Assembly: GCA_900547155.1 (NCBI GenBank)
Contig: URFH01000004.1
Coordinates: 32,682 to 96,681, forward strand
Direction of reading: 5' to 3'
Length of the DNA stretch: 64,000 nt
From: an uncultured bacterium
GTDB lineage: Bacteria > Cyanobacteriota > Vampirovibrionia > Gastranaerophilales > Gastranaerophilaceae
Below are positions 45,616 through 54,472 of the stretch, in pieces. Below the pieces are notes generated by a model that made no database searches, was not told where the DNA came from, and saw only the letters and a list, made by a program, of their open reading frames with translations. A program made the position numbers and the translations under genes. Numbering within the stretch: position 1 is the stretch's first letter; each line of letters opens with the position of its first letter.

Positions 45616-45768
45616 AAACCCGGGCTGTATTTTTAGTACTTATATATGAAATTACACTAAATTTATTAGCGCCCCCCATCCCACCCTTCCCCAAGTCGGG
45701 GAAGGAGCTGTTGTCATAAGGAATTTCAAGGTGAGATAGCCACCCGGGCTATATTTTTTTTAGTACTT
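45594..45768 (+). repeat. direct repeat of the smpB 3' end
   Basis: AAGGAATTTCAAGGTGAGATA, then (A/C)ACCCGGGCT(G/A)TATTTTT and AGTACTT occur at 45594-45641 and again at 45718-45768, about 88% alike. The 76 nt between them contain a C/G-rich inverted repeat (CCTTCCCC...GGGGAAGG). The first copy spans the last codons of smpB. Confidence 0.85.
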
Positions 45769-45794
45769 GCAAAAAAAATCAGATATGCTATATT

Positions 45795-46075
45795 AAGAAA
45801 TGTAAACGAAAGGCAAACCATCGGGTGAAGAAAAGCCCAGAGAGGTTTTTGCCGGATAAGCACCGTAAATGTTGGTGTTTATTATTGGAGAAGTCTTTAG
45901 GAAAAAGAAAAATCCTGAAGACATATAGCTTTCTCCGATTTTACACTAAAACAGCATAAAGCCCGTTATTACGAAGAATGTAGTAAAGCGGGCGGGATTG
46001 TTGTCCGAATTTTCGGAGAAATTTTGAGGTTACTTTAGCCGGAACCCCGCTATTTCCGGCGCTTAACAGACGAAA
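45795..46075 (+). ncRNA. long structured 5' leader, possible riboswitch or cis-RNA
   Basis: About 280 nt before the secreted-protein gene at 46085 can form six successive hairpins: GGCAAACC...GGTTTTTGCC around a GGGT...GCCC hairpin; CACC...GGTG; a long GGAGAA-GTCTTTAGGA / TCCTGAAGAC-TTCTCC stem; GCCCG...CGGGC; TCCGA/TCGGA; and GCCGGAA/TTCCGGC just before AAAAGG and the ATG. No known riboswitch consensus could be matched by eye. It starts after the smpB repeat and is not coding. Confidence 0.55.
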
Positions 46076-46084
46076 AGGAAAATA

Positions 46085-47206
46085 ATGTTTAAAAAATCCA
46101 CTGCTTTAACATTGTTAATGTTAAATCTCCTTGCTATCCCCGCTTTTTGTTACTCAAATGAAAATACCGCAGAATTGAACTTTGCGCCGATTGAATCAAC
46201 GGTTTATACGCCCGCAAAAGTCAAGAAAAACGGCTCCGCAGACGAAGTTCTTTTCTACATTCCGGTTTATACAATGACAGTTAACCGGAAAAAAGAAGCA
46301 GTGCCGGCTGCAGCCGGCGGCGGGGGCGTTATTATGCCGGTCTTTAACCAGTCAAACTACAAAAAATCCTCGGTAAGCCCGTCTGCACCGCAGGTTAGCC
46401 CGCCTGCAAACATTCTTCCGGAAACTCCGTCACAAAAGCCTGACACGCCGGATATAACGCCATCCGATCCGGAAATTTCTACAAAACCGCAGGATCCTGA
46501 AAGCGCAGGCAGCCTCTCTGACGCGGAACCGGCTTCAAATTATGAAAAATCAAAAAATATAACCGCCGCAGCGCCGCTGGGTGCGATACTTCCCGCCGCT
46601 ATCTTTAAAAAAGGCGCAAGGCTGAAAGTGAAATCGCTTGATGAAGTTGCGTCAAAGGATAAAATCTACAAAAAGGTTGATTTTGTTACGCTGGAGCCGG
46701 TTGTAACGACCTATTCGACGATACCCATCGGAACTCTCGTCAGCGCTGAAATTCTTGAAATAAAAGAGCCGAAAAGGTTTGGAAAGGGCGCAGAAGTCTC
46801 TTTGAAAGCGGAAAAACTCTTTTTTGACGACCAAATCCGCTCGATTGAAGGAATCGTGACGCAGGTTGAAGAAAAAAAGGTGCGATTTAACCGCATAAAA
46901 GGCGAAAGAACCTACTGGAAAGAGGTTCTCGCTTATGGCGAAGCAGGCAAAGAAAATTACCGAAAATCCCTCGCAAAATCAAAAAACTATCTTAAAAACC
47001 CAAAAACATTTCTTATATCACCTTTTCCTGTAATTGGCGGAGCATTCGGCGCCATCGGACACTATGCCGCTGCTCCTTTTTCTTCAATCGGGAAAAAAGG
47101 CGAAGAAGTTGAGCTTGCGCAGGGCAGCTATTATGAAATTAAGCTCACATCAGACTTAAAAGTCGAAAAACCAGCCGAAACTCAAACCTGTGCAGCCGCT
47201 TTATAA
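46085..47206 (+). CDS. secreted hypothetical protein, 373 aa
   Basis: A signal peptide (MFKKSTALTLLMLNLLAIPA then FCY) precedes an N-terminal region of about 60 residues with a beta pattern (EVLFYIPVYTMTVNRKK). A low-complexity Pro/Ser/Asp stretch follows (SPSAPQVSPPANILPETPSQ), then a folded beta-rich C-terminal domain (residues 165-290: ARLKVKSLDEVASKDKIYKKVDF, TYSTIPIGTLVSAEILEIKEP) and a glycine-rich hydrophobic segment (FPVIGGAFGAIGHYAAAPFSS) that could insert in the membrane. It probably belongs to the envelope. Its 3' end overlaps radA tail to tail by 25 nt. Expression may be set by the structured leader. Confidence 0.75.
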   Translation: MFKKSTALTLLMLNLLAIPAFCYSNENTAELNFAPIESTVYTPAKVKKNGSADEVLFYIPVYTMTVNRKKEAVPAAAGGGGVIMPVFNQSNYKKSSVSPSAPQVSPPANILPETPSQKPDTPDITPSDPEISTKPQDPESAGSLSDAEPASNYEKSKNITAAAPLGAILPAAIFKKGARLKVKSLDEVASKDKIYKKVDFVTLEPVVTTYSTIPIGTLVSAEILEIKEPKRFGKGAEVSLKAEKLFFDDQIRSIEGIVTQVEEKKVRFNRIKGERTYWKEVLAYGEAGKENYRKSLAKSKNYLKNPKTFLISPFPVIGGAFGAIGHYAAAPFSSIGKKGEEVELAQGSYYEIKLTSDLKVEKPAETQTCAAAL

Positions 47207-48561
47207 ACACAGGCGGTGATTGCGTCCATCAGGCGCTCCACTGGGACGATTTCAATATCTTTAAAATCTTCTCTCTTAATCTTGTTCGATTTAGGAATAA
47301 TGATTTTTTTGAAGCCGAGTTTTTCGGCTTCTTTTATTCTTTTGTCGAGGTTGTTGACGGAGCGGATTTCGCCGGAAAGCCCGATTTCTCCGACAATAAC
47401 CGAATCAGGGCTTACAATAACATCCCTTGCACAAGTTGCAACCGCAAGCGCCACGCCCAAATCCGCCGCAGGTTCGTCAATCTCCAATCCGCCAATAACA
47501 TTCACATAAACATCCTGTTTGCTCAAATTCAGCCCGATTCTTTTTTCAAGCACTGCCAAAATCATCAAAAGCCGGTTGTAATCAATCCCGTTAGAAACCC
47601 GTCTGGGCGAGGGATAGGGGGTTGTGCCGACAAGCGCCTGAATTTCTATTAAAACGGGGCGGGTTCCCTCGTTCGTTGCAATAACAACGCTTCCCGGAGT
47701 GATATTTTTCGTTCTTTCGTTCAAAAACAGCTCGCTCGGGTTGGAAATTTCATGCAGCCCGTCATCGCACATGTTAAAAACGCCAACCTCATTAGTTGTG
47801 CCGAAACGGTTTTTCATGCACCTTAAAAGCCGATAAGATTTGTATCTGTCGCCCTCAAAATAAATTACGGTATCGACCATGTGCTCGAGCACTTTGGGGC
47901 CGGCGATATTTCCGTCTTTTGTAACATGCCCGATTACGACAACGGTTATATTTTTGTTTTTTGCGATATCCATCAAAATATTCGTACATTCGCGAATCTG
48001 TGAAACGCTTCCGGGCGAACTCGTGATATTTTGGGAATAAACCGCCTGAATACTGTCGATGACCAGCATGTCAGGCTTCATTTCTTCGATTTGGCGCTTA
48101 ATCAGGTCGAAATTTGTCTGGGAATAAATATAAAGTTTGTCGGATTTCACCCCGAGCCTTTCTGCGCGCAGTTTTATCTGGGAGGCGGATTCTTCTGCGG
48201 AAACATAGAGGATTTTTTTGCCGCCCGAGCAGACGGATTTGCCGGTTTGAAGAAGAATTGTCGATTTTCCAATACCCGGATCGCCCGCAAGAAGCACAAG
48301 CGAGCCCTGCACAAGCCCGCCGCCCAGAACTCTGTCAAATTCTTCAATGCCTGTCGAAACCCTTATGCTGTGGTCGATTGTAATTTCGTCAATCAGGCAG
48401 GGTTTTATGTCGTCGAGCGGGAGAGAGGTTCTTTGGGCGGCGGTTTGTTCGATTTCCTCCACAAACGAGCCCCAGCTTGAACATTCGGGGCATTTCCCCA
48501 GCGATTTTGCCGTTTCATAGCCGCAATTCTGGCATATCCATTTTGTTTTCACTTTAGCCAT
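47182..48561 (-). CDS. radA: DNA repair protein RadA (Sms)
   Basis: RadA is a RecA-like ATPase that helps process recombination intermediates. The 459-residue protein has the N-terminal zinc ribbon (WICQNCGYETAKSLGKCPECSSWG), Walker A in GDPGIGKSTILLQ, the KNRFGTTNEVGVF motif of the family and the C-terminal Lon-protease-like domain (DVYVNVIGGLEIDEPAADLGVALAV). The ATG at 48559-48561 is taken as the start because it begins the zinc ribbon; a codon 19 residues earlier gives unrelated sequence. Confidence 0.95.
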   Translation of the reverse strand: MAKVKTKWICQNCGYETAKSLGKCPECSSWGSFVEEIEQTAAQRTSLPLDDIKPCLIDEITIDHSIRVSTGIEEFDRVLGGGLVQGSLVLLAGDPGIGKSTILLQTGKSVCSGGKKILYVSAEESASQIKLRAERLGVKSDKLYIYSQTNFDLIKRQIEEMKPDMLVIDSIQAVYSQNITSSPGSVSQIRECTNILMDIAKNKNITVVVIGHVTKDGNIAGPKVLEHMVDTVIYFEGDRYKSYRLLRCMKNRFGTTNEVGVFNMCDDGLHEISNPSELFLNERTKNITPGSVVIATNEGTRPVLIEIQALVGTTPYPSPRRVSNGIDYNRLLMILAVLEKRIGLNLSKQDVYVNVIGGLEIDEPAADLGVALAVATCARDVIVSPDSVIVGEIGLSGEIRSVNNLDKRIKEAEKLGFKKIIIPKSNKIKREDFKDIEIVPVERLMDAITACVYKAAAQV

Positions 48562-48714
48562 AAAAAAATTATATCCGATTAACCGTTTTGATAACCAAAA
48601 CATATACTTTTGTAACATTTTAATAAAAAAATGCTACATGGGTAATATACAAAATGCGGGGTTTGTAGTAATTTGTGTTCAAGTAACAAATCAAAAACGA
48701 GAAGGGATTAAGAA

Positions 48715-49494
48715 GTGAAAGTTTCTGCAATTTCACCGTCATATAACGGTTATTCAAGAGTATCAAAAAATGAAAAATCAAATATTCCGGCAAACAAAGC
48801 CGATTCTGTTTCGTTTAAAAGAGCTGAAGTTCGCGATAACTGGGCTGACACTTTTAACAAGCTTGAAAGTGTTTTCTATAATGTAAAACCGGACGCTGAT
48901 GTATTAAAACGCTCTAGAGATGTTTATGCCGAATACATATCCGAACACGCAGATGACTTCCCTGACGGTACAGTAATAGAGTTTGATGTAAGAAGAGATG
49001 TTGATAAATTAAACGAAAAAGAATGGGCACCTTTTTCTTTTTTGGAGCAAACTTGTCCTTACGTTATAGATATTTCGATGAAATTCAAAAAAGTAAATGA
49101 TGAAGTTATAAACTTTTTGAAAGGTGTCATAAATAAAGAAATTGAAGATACACGAAAATACCCCTTGAAAGGTTATGAGGAGGAAAAGGAAAAGATTATA
49201 AGATGTTACGAAGAAGCTGCTGAAAGAATCTGTACACCCGATGGACAAGAACAATTGCAACAGCTGCAAACTGCTGCAATTTTGAATAGACACAGAGATG
49301 GATATTATATGCCTATCGGTAAAGAACTTATTTATACATCAGGAGAAACATATCTACACTCATATTTGTTTAATCAATCACCTGCACGAAATTTAACACT
49401 TGGTTATCTTAAAAATTTCAGCATGCAACATCTAGTATCGGAAAACGCAGCCAGAAGAGCTCATGAGCTAAATCTTTCACCTCAAAAAGGCTGA
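48715..49494 (+). CDS. hypothetical protein with SFK-type N-terminal tag, 259 aa
   Basis: No family recognised. It starts at GTG behind GAGAAGGGATTAAGAA. After a disordered tag (KVSAISPSYNGYSRVSKNEK, then SVSFKRAE) the protein is soluble and mostly helical, with KSRDVYAEYISEHADDFPDGTVIEFDVRRD and a helix FEYEEEKEKIIRCYEEAAERI-like segment. The gene is AT-rich. Its 3' end overlaps the converging 190-residue gene by 13 nt. The N-terminal tag recurs in other unidentified proteins of the window. Confidence 0.65.
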   Translation: MKVSAISPSYNGYSRVSKNEKSNIPANKADSVSFKRAEVRDNWADTFNKLESVFYNVKPDADVLKRSRDVYAEYISEHADDFPDGTVIEFDVRRDVDKLNEKEWAPFSFLEQTCPYVIDISMKFKKVNDEVINFLKGVINKEIEDTRKYPLKGYEEEKEKIIRCYEEAAERICTPDGQEQLQQLQTAAILNRHRDGYYMPIGKELIYTSGETYLHSYLFNQSPARNLTLGYLKNFSMQHLVSENAARRAHELNLSPQKG

Positions 49495-50054
49495 AAATAT
49501 CGCCAAATTTTGCCCAGCTCTGTGAGTTCTCCGTCTTTTTTAAGATATAAAGAGCTGGGGTGAAAAATCTTATCATCAGCGTTTCTGACAACATAAACAT
49601 CCGAAATTTTGTTGTTCCTAAAAGCAGCTACATAATAATTCTTAACCTGCATAAATATCTCCTGAAATTTTGAAAATACGTCATTTTTCACTTCGTGAAA
49701 TAGCGGAGATTCCATGCTGAATCGTGTCGTGAGTTTCATGACAGGTTTTTCGCCATCCATTGATTTTGCACTCGCAGTTATGGATTTCTTTTGATAATTT
49801 ATCACAACCCCGAGCTTTAGATTCCTTACTTTGGTTTCAAAGTACTGGGCATAGAGATATCTGCTGTCCAGCGCACCTTTATAAACCGATTTTACTATGC
49901 TTGCATCACCAAATTTATTTCTAAACTCCCGGGCTGACATCGGAACTTCTTCAAACATACGCACCTTGCCGTTTTCAAGCACAGCATAGTTTACTTTGTC
50001 GTTTTTGAGGACAGTAGCTACAGTTTTAAATACTTTTGGTTTCACTTTAATCAT
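49482..50054 (-). CDS. hypothetical protein, 190 aa
   Basis: No family recognised. Soluble, basic and beta-rich, with KVNYAVLENGKVRMFEEVPMSAREFRNKFGDASIVKSVYKGALDSRYLYAQYFETKV followed by alternating strands and a C-terminal KISDVYVVRNADDKIFHPSSLYLKKDGELTELG. It has no signal peptide. TTATAGTGGAAT lies directly before the ATG, so a promoter may sit very close to the start. The gene is more AT-rich than the conserved housekeeping genes. Confidence 0.65.
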   Translation of the reverse strand: MIKVKPKVFKTVATVLKNDKVNYAVLENGKVRMFEEVPMSAREFRNKFGDASIVKSVYKGALDSRYLYAQYFETKVRNLKLGVVINYQKKSITASAKSMDGEKPVMKLTTRFSMESPLFHEVKNDVFSKFQEIFMQVKNYYVAAFRNNKISDVYVVRNADDKIFHPSSLYLKKDGELTELGKIWRYFQPF

Positions 50055-50595
50055 ATTCCACTATAAAATCAGAACATGAAATTTTTTGCTATATATTCAC
50101 ATAAATTTACTTGTATTTTGGTTTTGTGTATATCAATTTCTGCTAATAGCAAAAAAGATTAAATTATTTTAATCAAATTTATTTTTTAAAACTAGGGTGA
50201 GATATAACAATAACCATGGTTTCAATAGTTTTTTAAGATTTATAAAAAAATTTATTGTAAAACTTTTATAAAGTGTCAAAAAGCCACTAAATATGACCAA
50301 TATGGCTCATACTACAGTGGTAAAATTGTAAAAGAAACGGCATGGAGAACTCAAAAATTGACCATGTCATGAAAGTTTGATTTAATATTAAGAAAGGGTT
50401 CGGAATTTATTAAAAATTACACCTTACGTGATAAAAATATAAATTTTCATAGGGATTCGGAGGCGCATAGGGCTATTAGTCTTGCGCAGAATTTTCTAAC
50501 CTGATTTTATACATCATTTAACCGATAAATAAAATCTTAAACAAAACTATAATATAGATAGGAAAAATATCTTCTATCGACTGGAGGAAAAAACT
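50055..50595. other. 541-nt AT-rich intergenic region
   Basis: No ORF, repeat family or known RNA could be supported. A GGCGCATAGGG...TTGCGC short inverted element lies near 50461-50495. TATAAT (50548-50553) about 42 nt before the cobO start is a likely -10. No cobalamin riboswitch was recognised even though cobO is downstream. Confidence 0.5.
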
Positions 50596-51129
50596 TTGTT
50601 AGAACACGGATACATACAAATCTACACAGGGGACGGAAAAGGAAAAACCACAGCATCATTGGGATTGGCGCTTAGAGCACTCGGCCACGGGTGGAAAGTT
50701 ATGGTTATCCAGTTCACAAAAGGCGACCAGGGAACTACCTACGGCGAAATCGCTTCCGCCGGAAAATTCATGGACAACCTTGAAGTTCACCAGTTCGGTA
50801 TGGACAGAGTTGTTTACAAACACAATGTTTGCATGGACGACTACAAAGAAGCTAAAAAAGGCTGGGAACTCGCTAAAAAAGCTATTCAAAGCGGTGAATA
50901 TCAGCTCGTTATCCTCGATGAACTCAACATTTGCATTGCAATGAATATGATTAAAGTTTCCGAGGTTAAAGAAGTTTTATTGAACAAGCCTGAAAACCTT
51001 GAAATCGTGCTCACAGGCAGATATGCTCACCCCGAGCTTATTGCACTGGCACATCTGGTTACGGAAATGAAACCGATTAAGCACTATTTCGATATGGGTG
51101 TTATGGCAAGACAGGGTATCGAATATTAA
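50596..51129 (+). CDS. cobO: cob(I)alamin/corrinoid adenosyltransferase (CobO/BtuR type)
   Basis: The enzyme adenosylates corrinoids using ATP, giving the coenzyme B12 form. The 177-residue protein is the CobA/BtuR (P-loop) type, not PduO or EutT: P-loop YTGDGKGKTTASLGLALRALGHGWKVMVIQF near residue 10, then LVILDELNICIAMNM and VLTGRYAHPELI. The start is TTG with a strong CTGGAGGAAA site. As a single gene it may serve salvage rather than full B12 synthesis. A terminator follows. Confidence 0.94.
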   Translation: MLEHGYIQIYTGDGKGKTTASLGLALRALGHGWKVMVIQFTKGDQGTTYGEIASAGKFMDNLEVHQFGMDRVVYKHNVCMDDYKEAKKGWELAKKAIQSGEYQLVILDELNICIAMNMIKVSEVKEVLLNKPENLEIVLTGRYAHPELIALAHLVTEMKPIKHYFDMGVMARQGIEY

Positions 51130-51213
51130 CGCAGGCTCGCGAAAGGCAGCAAGCCCGAAGCAAGCCGGAATCCGCAAGGATTTGCGTAAATATACGGAGA
51201 AATGGGGAAATAT

Positions 51214-51244
51214 GGGAGGTTTTTTAAAATACTCCCTTTTTTTT
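51214..51244 (+). terminator. rho-independent terminator of cobO
   Basis: GGGAG/CTCCC stem with an A/T loop and eight T. Confidence 0.72.
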
Positions 51245-51260
51245 GACCGTTTTTCAGGCT

Positions 51261-52187
51261 TTAAACATTTCCAATGCCTATTTCCGAAAGAATGTCCTGG
51301 AAGTTTTTGACAAGAATTTCTGCAAAAACCAGAGGGTCAATCTGCGTAACAACCATGGCTAAAACATCGTCCGGAAGCTCTTCGAGCATTTTTGTCAAAT
51401 CCTCGGGCTCCAAATCTTTCATATTTTTGACAATGTCGGGTTTGTCCAGCTGTTTGAGCGGGATTGTGAGGGCGTTTTTGGAGAATTCTGTCCAGAGTTT
51501 TTCGTCCTTTTTAGTCAGCTCAAGCACAAGCCCCATTTTTTCATCACGTTCAAAGCATTTCAGCGCTTCTTTGAATTTGTCAGGCTGAAGTTTTTCTAAA
51601 AATTTATAAATCTGCTCGGGTTCCATTTGCAAATTTTCGGTATTTTGACCGGTCATTTTATGGATAAATTTCTGCATCATTTTGTTGAGTTTTTCAGGCT
51701 CAAGCGTTTTGATGTAGTCCATAATCTGGTTTTTATCGAGTTTGTCCGAATCAAAAAACTTATCTATTTCTTTTTCCGGAATCATTTTAAGAAATTTCTC
51801 GGGTGAGAATGCATTAAACAAAATTGAACAAATTTTTTCCTTTGGCAGGTCATATATTAGATTTAAAAGTTTTGTTTTTGTAAAGCACATCAATCCAAGA
51901 AGCAAATCCTTCATTTCCAAAAATTGCAGCAAATATTGCAAATCATCGGTATTCAGATTGCTGATAATAGCATAACGGTTCCGGGTGCTGGTGAGTTTCA
52001 GGAGTTTTACAAGCTCTCTGGGGTTGTTCAAAACGCTCGTATCAAAATTAGACGCCTGCGTGTTACCGTTTTGCGCCTCAATTTCCATGATTTCGTCGAT
52101 ACTTTTTTCGCCGTATTGATTTATCCTTTGAGTTCCAATCTCAAAGTTCTTCGTCAAATACGCTAAATCGATGTCCAATCTTATCAT
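51261..52187 (-). CDS. helical-repeat protein, MgtE-N/FliG-like, 308 aa
   Basis: A 308-residue soluble protein made of repeated short helices with conserved Leu pattern, for example NNPRELVKLLKLTSTRNRYAIISNLNTDDLQYLLQFLEMKDLLLGLM, then LDKNQIMDYIKTLEPEKLNKMMQKFI and MKDLEPEDLTKMLEELPDDVLAMVVTQIDP. The pattern resembles the superhelical N domain of MgtE and FliG middle domains. No membrane or flagellar part is present. It probably scaffolds proteins; partner unknown. Confidence 0.6.
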   Translation of the reverse strand: MIRLDIDLAYLTKNFEIGTQRINQYGEKSIDEIMEIEAQNGNTQASNFDTSVLNNPRELVKLLKLTSTRNRYAIISNLNTDDLQYLLQFLEMKDLLLGLMCFTKTKLLNLIYDLPKEKICSILFNAFSPEKFLKMIPEKEIDKFFDSDKLDKNQIMDYIKTLEPEKLNKMMQKFIHKMTGQNTENLQMEPEQIYKFLEKLQPDKFKEALKCFERDEKMGLVLELTKKDEKLWTEFSKNALTIPLKQLDKPDIVKNMKDLEPEDLTKMLEELPDDVLAMVVTQIDPLVFAEILVKNFQDILSEIGIGNV

Positions 52188-52370
52188 CTTTTAATATGCC
52201 CCGAGCCAAATCTCTTATATTATAATAAACGGTTTTTTTCAGAAAAACTTTATAGTTTACATAAAAACCGTAACGTTTCTTAATATTATAAAAACAATTT
52301 GGCAATTTTTGTCAGTATATATTTTTTATATATACAAGAGAGCAAAAATTTAAGAAAGAGAGTGTAAAAA

Positions 52371-52712
52371 ATGGGTAACGTAAATTTTGGATCACTGACA
52401 ACACAGAAAAAAGCAACTTTTAATATTCAACATGGAAACCAGAGAGCACAGGCGCTCGTAAATCAGTACAATAAAGAGTGGACAGTGTTTGAAGAAGCCA
52501 AAAAAGCCGCTGAAAATGCAGAAAACGGCGGACAAGCACAAAATGTAAACATGGCATCAATTGAAACCGACCTTGAAAACGCAATCGCAAAGCTCGAAGA
52601 ATACCAGGCAGCAATAGCTGACGCAAATAAACAGGCTCCTGCCGGCGGCACAGCTGATGACAAGGATGAAAAAGAAAAAGTTAAAGGCAAAAACCTCAAT
52701 AGTATGGGGTAG
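52371..52712 (+). CDS. hypothetical small protein, 113 aa
   Basis: No family recognised. Soluble and mostly helical: RAQALVNQYNKEWTVFEEAKKAAENAENGG and MASIETDLENAIAKLEEYQAAIADANKQ could form a coiled-coil hairpin, with a charged tail. AAAGAGAG precedes the ATG. It is a single gene; a family-B hairpin lies 17 nt after its stop. Confidence 0.65.
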   Translation: MGNVNFGSLTTQKKATFNIQHGNQRAQALVNQYNKEWTVFEEAKKAAENAENGGQAQNVNMASIETDLENAIAKLEEYQAAIADANKQAPAGGTADDKDEKEKVKGKNLNSMG

Positions 52713-52729
52713 TTTGTAGAGTTTGCGTA

Positions 52730-52804
52730 AAAGTAAGGCTTATTCATTTTTCGACGCCTATGAGTGAAACGAATCGAGCTAGAAAAATGAATAAGCCTTA
52801 CTTT
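52730..52804 (+). repeat. loop-conserved hairpin family B, copy at 52.8 kb
   Basis: Perfect 23-nt arms (52730-52752, AAAGTAAGGCTTATTCA.., and 52782-52804) around a 29-nt loop containing GACGCCTATGAGTGAAAC and GAATCGAGCTA. It lies between the 113-residue gene and the GNAT gene. Confidence 0.93.
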
Positions 52805-52922
52805 GTACTTTGGGAGGTTGGTGGAGTTTGTAAAATTCAACATTAGTGAAACAGCTGATAAATTTAGTATAAACTTGTAATAAATTCCAAAAATCCCAAT
52901 TACGCGGCAAATATTTTTGCGC

Positions 52923-52928
52923 TATCAT
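52923..52928 (+). promoter_or_regulatory. -10 element of GNAT gene (leaderless)
   Basis: TATCAT at 52923-52928 ends exactly 6 nt before the ATG at 52935. No Shine-Dalgarno sequence lies between them. Confidence 0.5.
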
Positions 52929-52934
52929 CTAAAT

Positions 52935-53429
52935 ATGATAAATTTTACAAAAATAACAACAGATTCGCAGCTCAAAACCTTTGCAAAAATTGCAAACGAT
53001 GTGTGGCATGAGTATTTCAGCTTTCTCCTTTCGCCGGAGCAAATTGACTATATGGTCGCGCGTTTTCAGTCATATGAAGCTGTTAAAACCCAGATTGCGG
53101 ACGGATATGAGTATTATTTTCTTGAAAAAGACGGAAAAATTGCCGGCTATACCGGTTTTTGCCCGAAAATCAGCGAACTTTTTCTTTCCAAACTTTATAT
53201 ACTGAAAGAACACAGAAACTGCGGAATCGGCAGAACCGCCCTCGGATTTTTAAAAGAAAAAGCGCGTGAACACAAGCTGCTAAAAATCACCTTAACCGTG
53301 AATAAATACAACGAATCCACCATAAAAGCCTATGAAAAATGGGGATTTTCAAAAACAGATTCCGTTATAACCGATATCGGCAATGGATTTGTGATGGACG
53401 ATTATATAATGGAAATAAATGTAAATTAA
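52935..53429 (+). CDS. GNAT-family N-acetyltransferase
   Basis: A 164-residue single GNAT domain. Motif A is LSKLYILKEHRNCGIGRTALGFLKEKAR, with RNCGIGR forming the acetyl-CoA pyrophosphate loop. The second strand set is KITLTVNKYNESTIKAYEKWGFSKTDS, the usual C-terminal motif. An N-acetyl transfer to an amine or protein N-terminus is expected; the substrate is unknown. It has no ribosome-binding site and appears leaderless. Confidence 0.9.
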   Translation: MINFTKITTDSQLKTFAKIANDVWHEYFSFLLSPEQIDYMVARFQSYEAVKTQIADGYEYYFLEKDGKIAGYTGFCPKISELFLSKLYILKEHRNCGIGRTALGFLKEKAREHKLLKITLTVNKYNESTIKAYEKWGFSKTDSVITDIGNGFVMDDYIMEINVN

Positions 53430-53501
53430 TATTAAAAATTCCTCAAAAAAGTAAATTTTTAAAATTTACGGGCATTATATAATCGAAAACGCCGGACAAA
53501 T

Positions 53502-54446
53502 ATGAATATAACAAAGACATCAGATATCCTTAAAACCAAAGTTCTGGCGCCTGCGCTTTTTGTCGCGATAGGCGCGGGAAAAACGTACAAGGATTATAAA
53601 GAATCACAGCCTGCAAGCCGCAGTTATGTGATTACCAAAGACGCCGCAATCCTCGGTTCTTCTGCGCTCGGGTATGCGGCAGCGAATTTTGCGCTGAAAA
53701 AAATGCCAAATATCGCGTTTGTTGACAGTTCTGCTAAATTCTTCTCAAAATCGCTAAAAAAGCTTTCCCAAAAGAAATTTGTCAAAGAAAAACTCGCTCC
53801 AAATCTGGAGCCCTTTGTAAAACCGATGAATTTTATGCACACATCTTTGAATTATATTGAACAGGCGGCAAAAGACTGCACAAGCGGCTGTTTTATTATG
53901 GCTGTTACCGTGCTTTCGTCTGTTGCGGGGAATCAGCTTTTGAGCAAATATCTTTTCAAAAAAAGAGAAGAAGAAATCAAACAGGCTCTTGAGGCGCACA
54001 AAGAACAGGTTGCAGAAGCACAAAAAGCAATCGCCCAACCCGAAGAAAAGGCTAAAAAAGCTTTTAAAGACTTCAAATCGTCAAATTATTATCTTCATTA
54101 TGTAAATACCGAGTTTTCAAAAGATCCGGCAAACAAAATCTTTGCGTCGTTTTCATTTTTGCCTATTATGAGGGTGCTTGACCTGCCGTTGACGGCTGCT
54201 GCGGGGTTTGATATTTCAAAAGAAAAAGACACAAAAAAACAAATCAGCCGCACCTCAACTTCGATGATTGCAAACACCGTAGTTCCGACGTTTTTTGTAT
54301 CAATAGTTTCTTCCCTGACGAAAAATCTTAAAACCTGCATAAGAATCCCCGTTCTTGCCGTAACGACCCTCGCCGGAATCGCCTGCGGCATGGCAATTGG
54401 CAAGGCTTCCGAGAAAAAAATCGAAAAAAATCTAAATATTAGATAA
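53502..54446 (+). CDS. hypothetical multi-segment membrane protein, 314 aa
   Basis: No family recognised. Hydrophobic stretches near residues 10-25 (LAPALFVAIGAG), 45-65 (AAILGSSALGYAAANFALKK), 125-150 (CTSGCFIMAVTVLSSVAGNQLLS), 250-270 and 282-305 (IRIPVLAVTTLAGIACGMAIGKA) alternate with a charged helix (EEIKQALEAHKEQVAEAQKAIAQPEEKAKKAF). It may span the membrane four to six times. It sits upstream of the STAS-like and rsmI genes. TATAAT at 53476-53481 is a possible -10. Confidence 0.7.
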   Translation: MNITKTSDILKTKVLAPALFVAIGAGKTYKDYKESQPASRSYVITKDAAILGSSALGYAAANFALKKMPNIAFVDSSAKFFSKSLKKLSQKKFVKEKLAPNLEPFVKPMNFMHTSLNYIEQAAKDCTSGCFIMAVTVLSSVAGNQLLSKYLFKKREEEIKQALEAHKEQVAEAQKAIAQPEEKAKKAFKDFKSSNYYLHYVNTEFSKDPANKIFASFSFLPIMRVLDLPLTAAAGFDISKEKDTKKQISRTSTSMIANTVVPTFFVSIVSSLTKNLKTCIRIPVLAVTTLAGIACGMAIGKASEKKIEKNLNIR

Positions 54447-54460
54447 ATATTAAACTATGT

Positions 54461-54466
54461 TAAAAA
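54461..54466 (+). promoter_or_regulatory. extended -10 element of the STAS-like gene (leaderless)
   Basis: TGTTAAAAA (TGnTANAAN-like) with its hexamer at 54461-54466, ending 6 nt before the ATG at 54473. Confidence 0.4.
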
Positions 54467-54472
54467 ATTGGC

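Noticed and set aside
45616..46084. tmRNA or RNase P RNA near smpB
   Set aside because: Conserved end sequences and tag or core motifs of these RNAs were looked for and not found.
50055..50595. Cobalamin riboswitch before cobO
   Set aside because: The B12-box and core motifs were not found in the 541-nt leader region.
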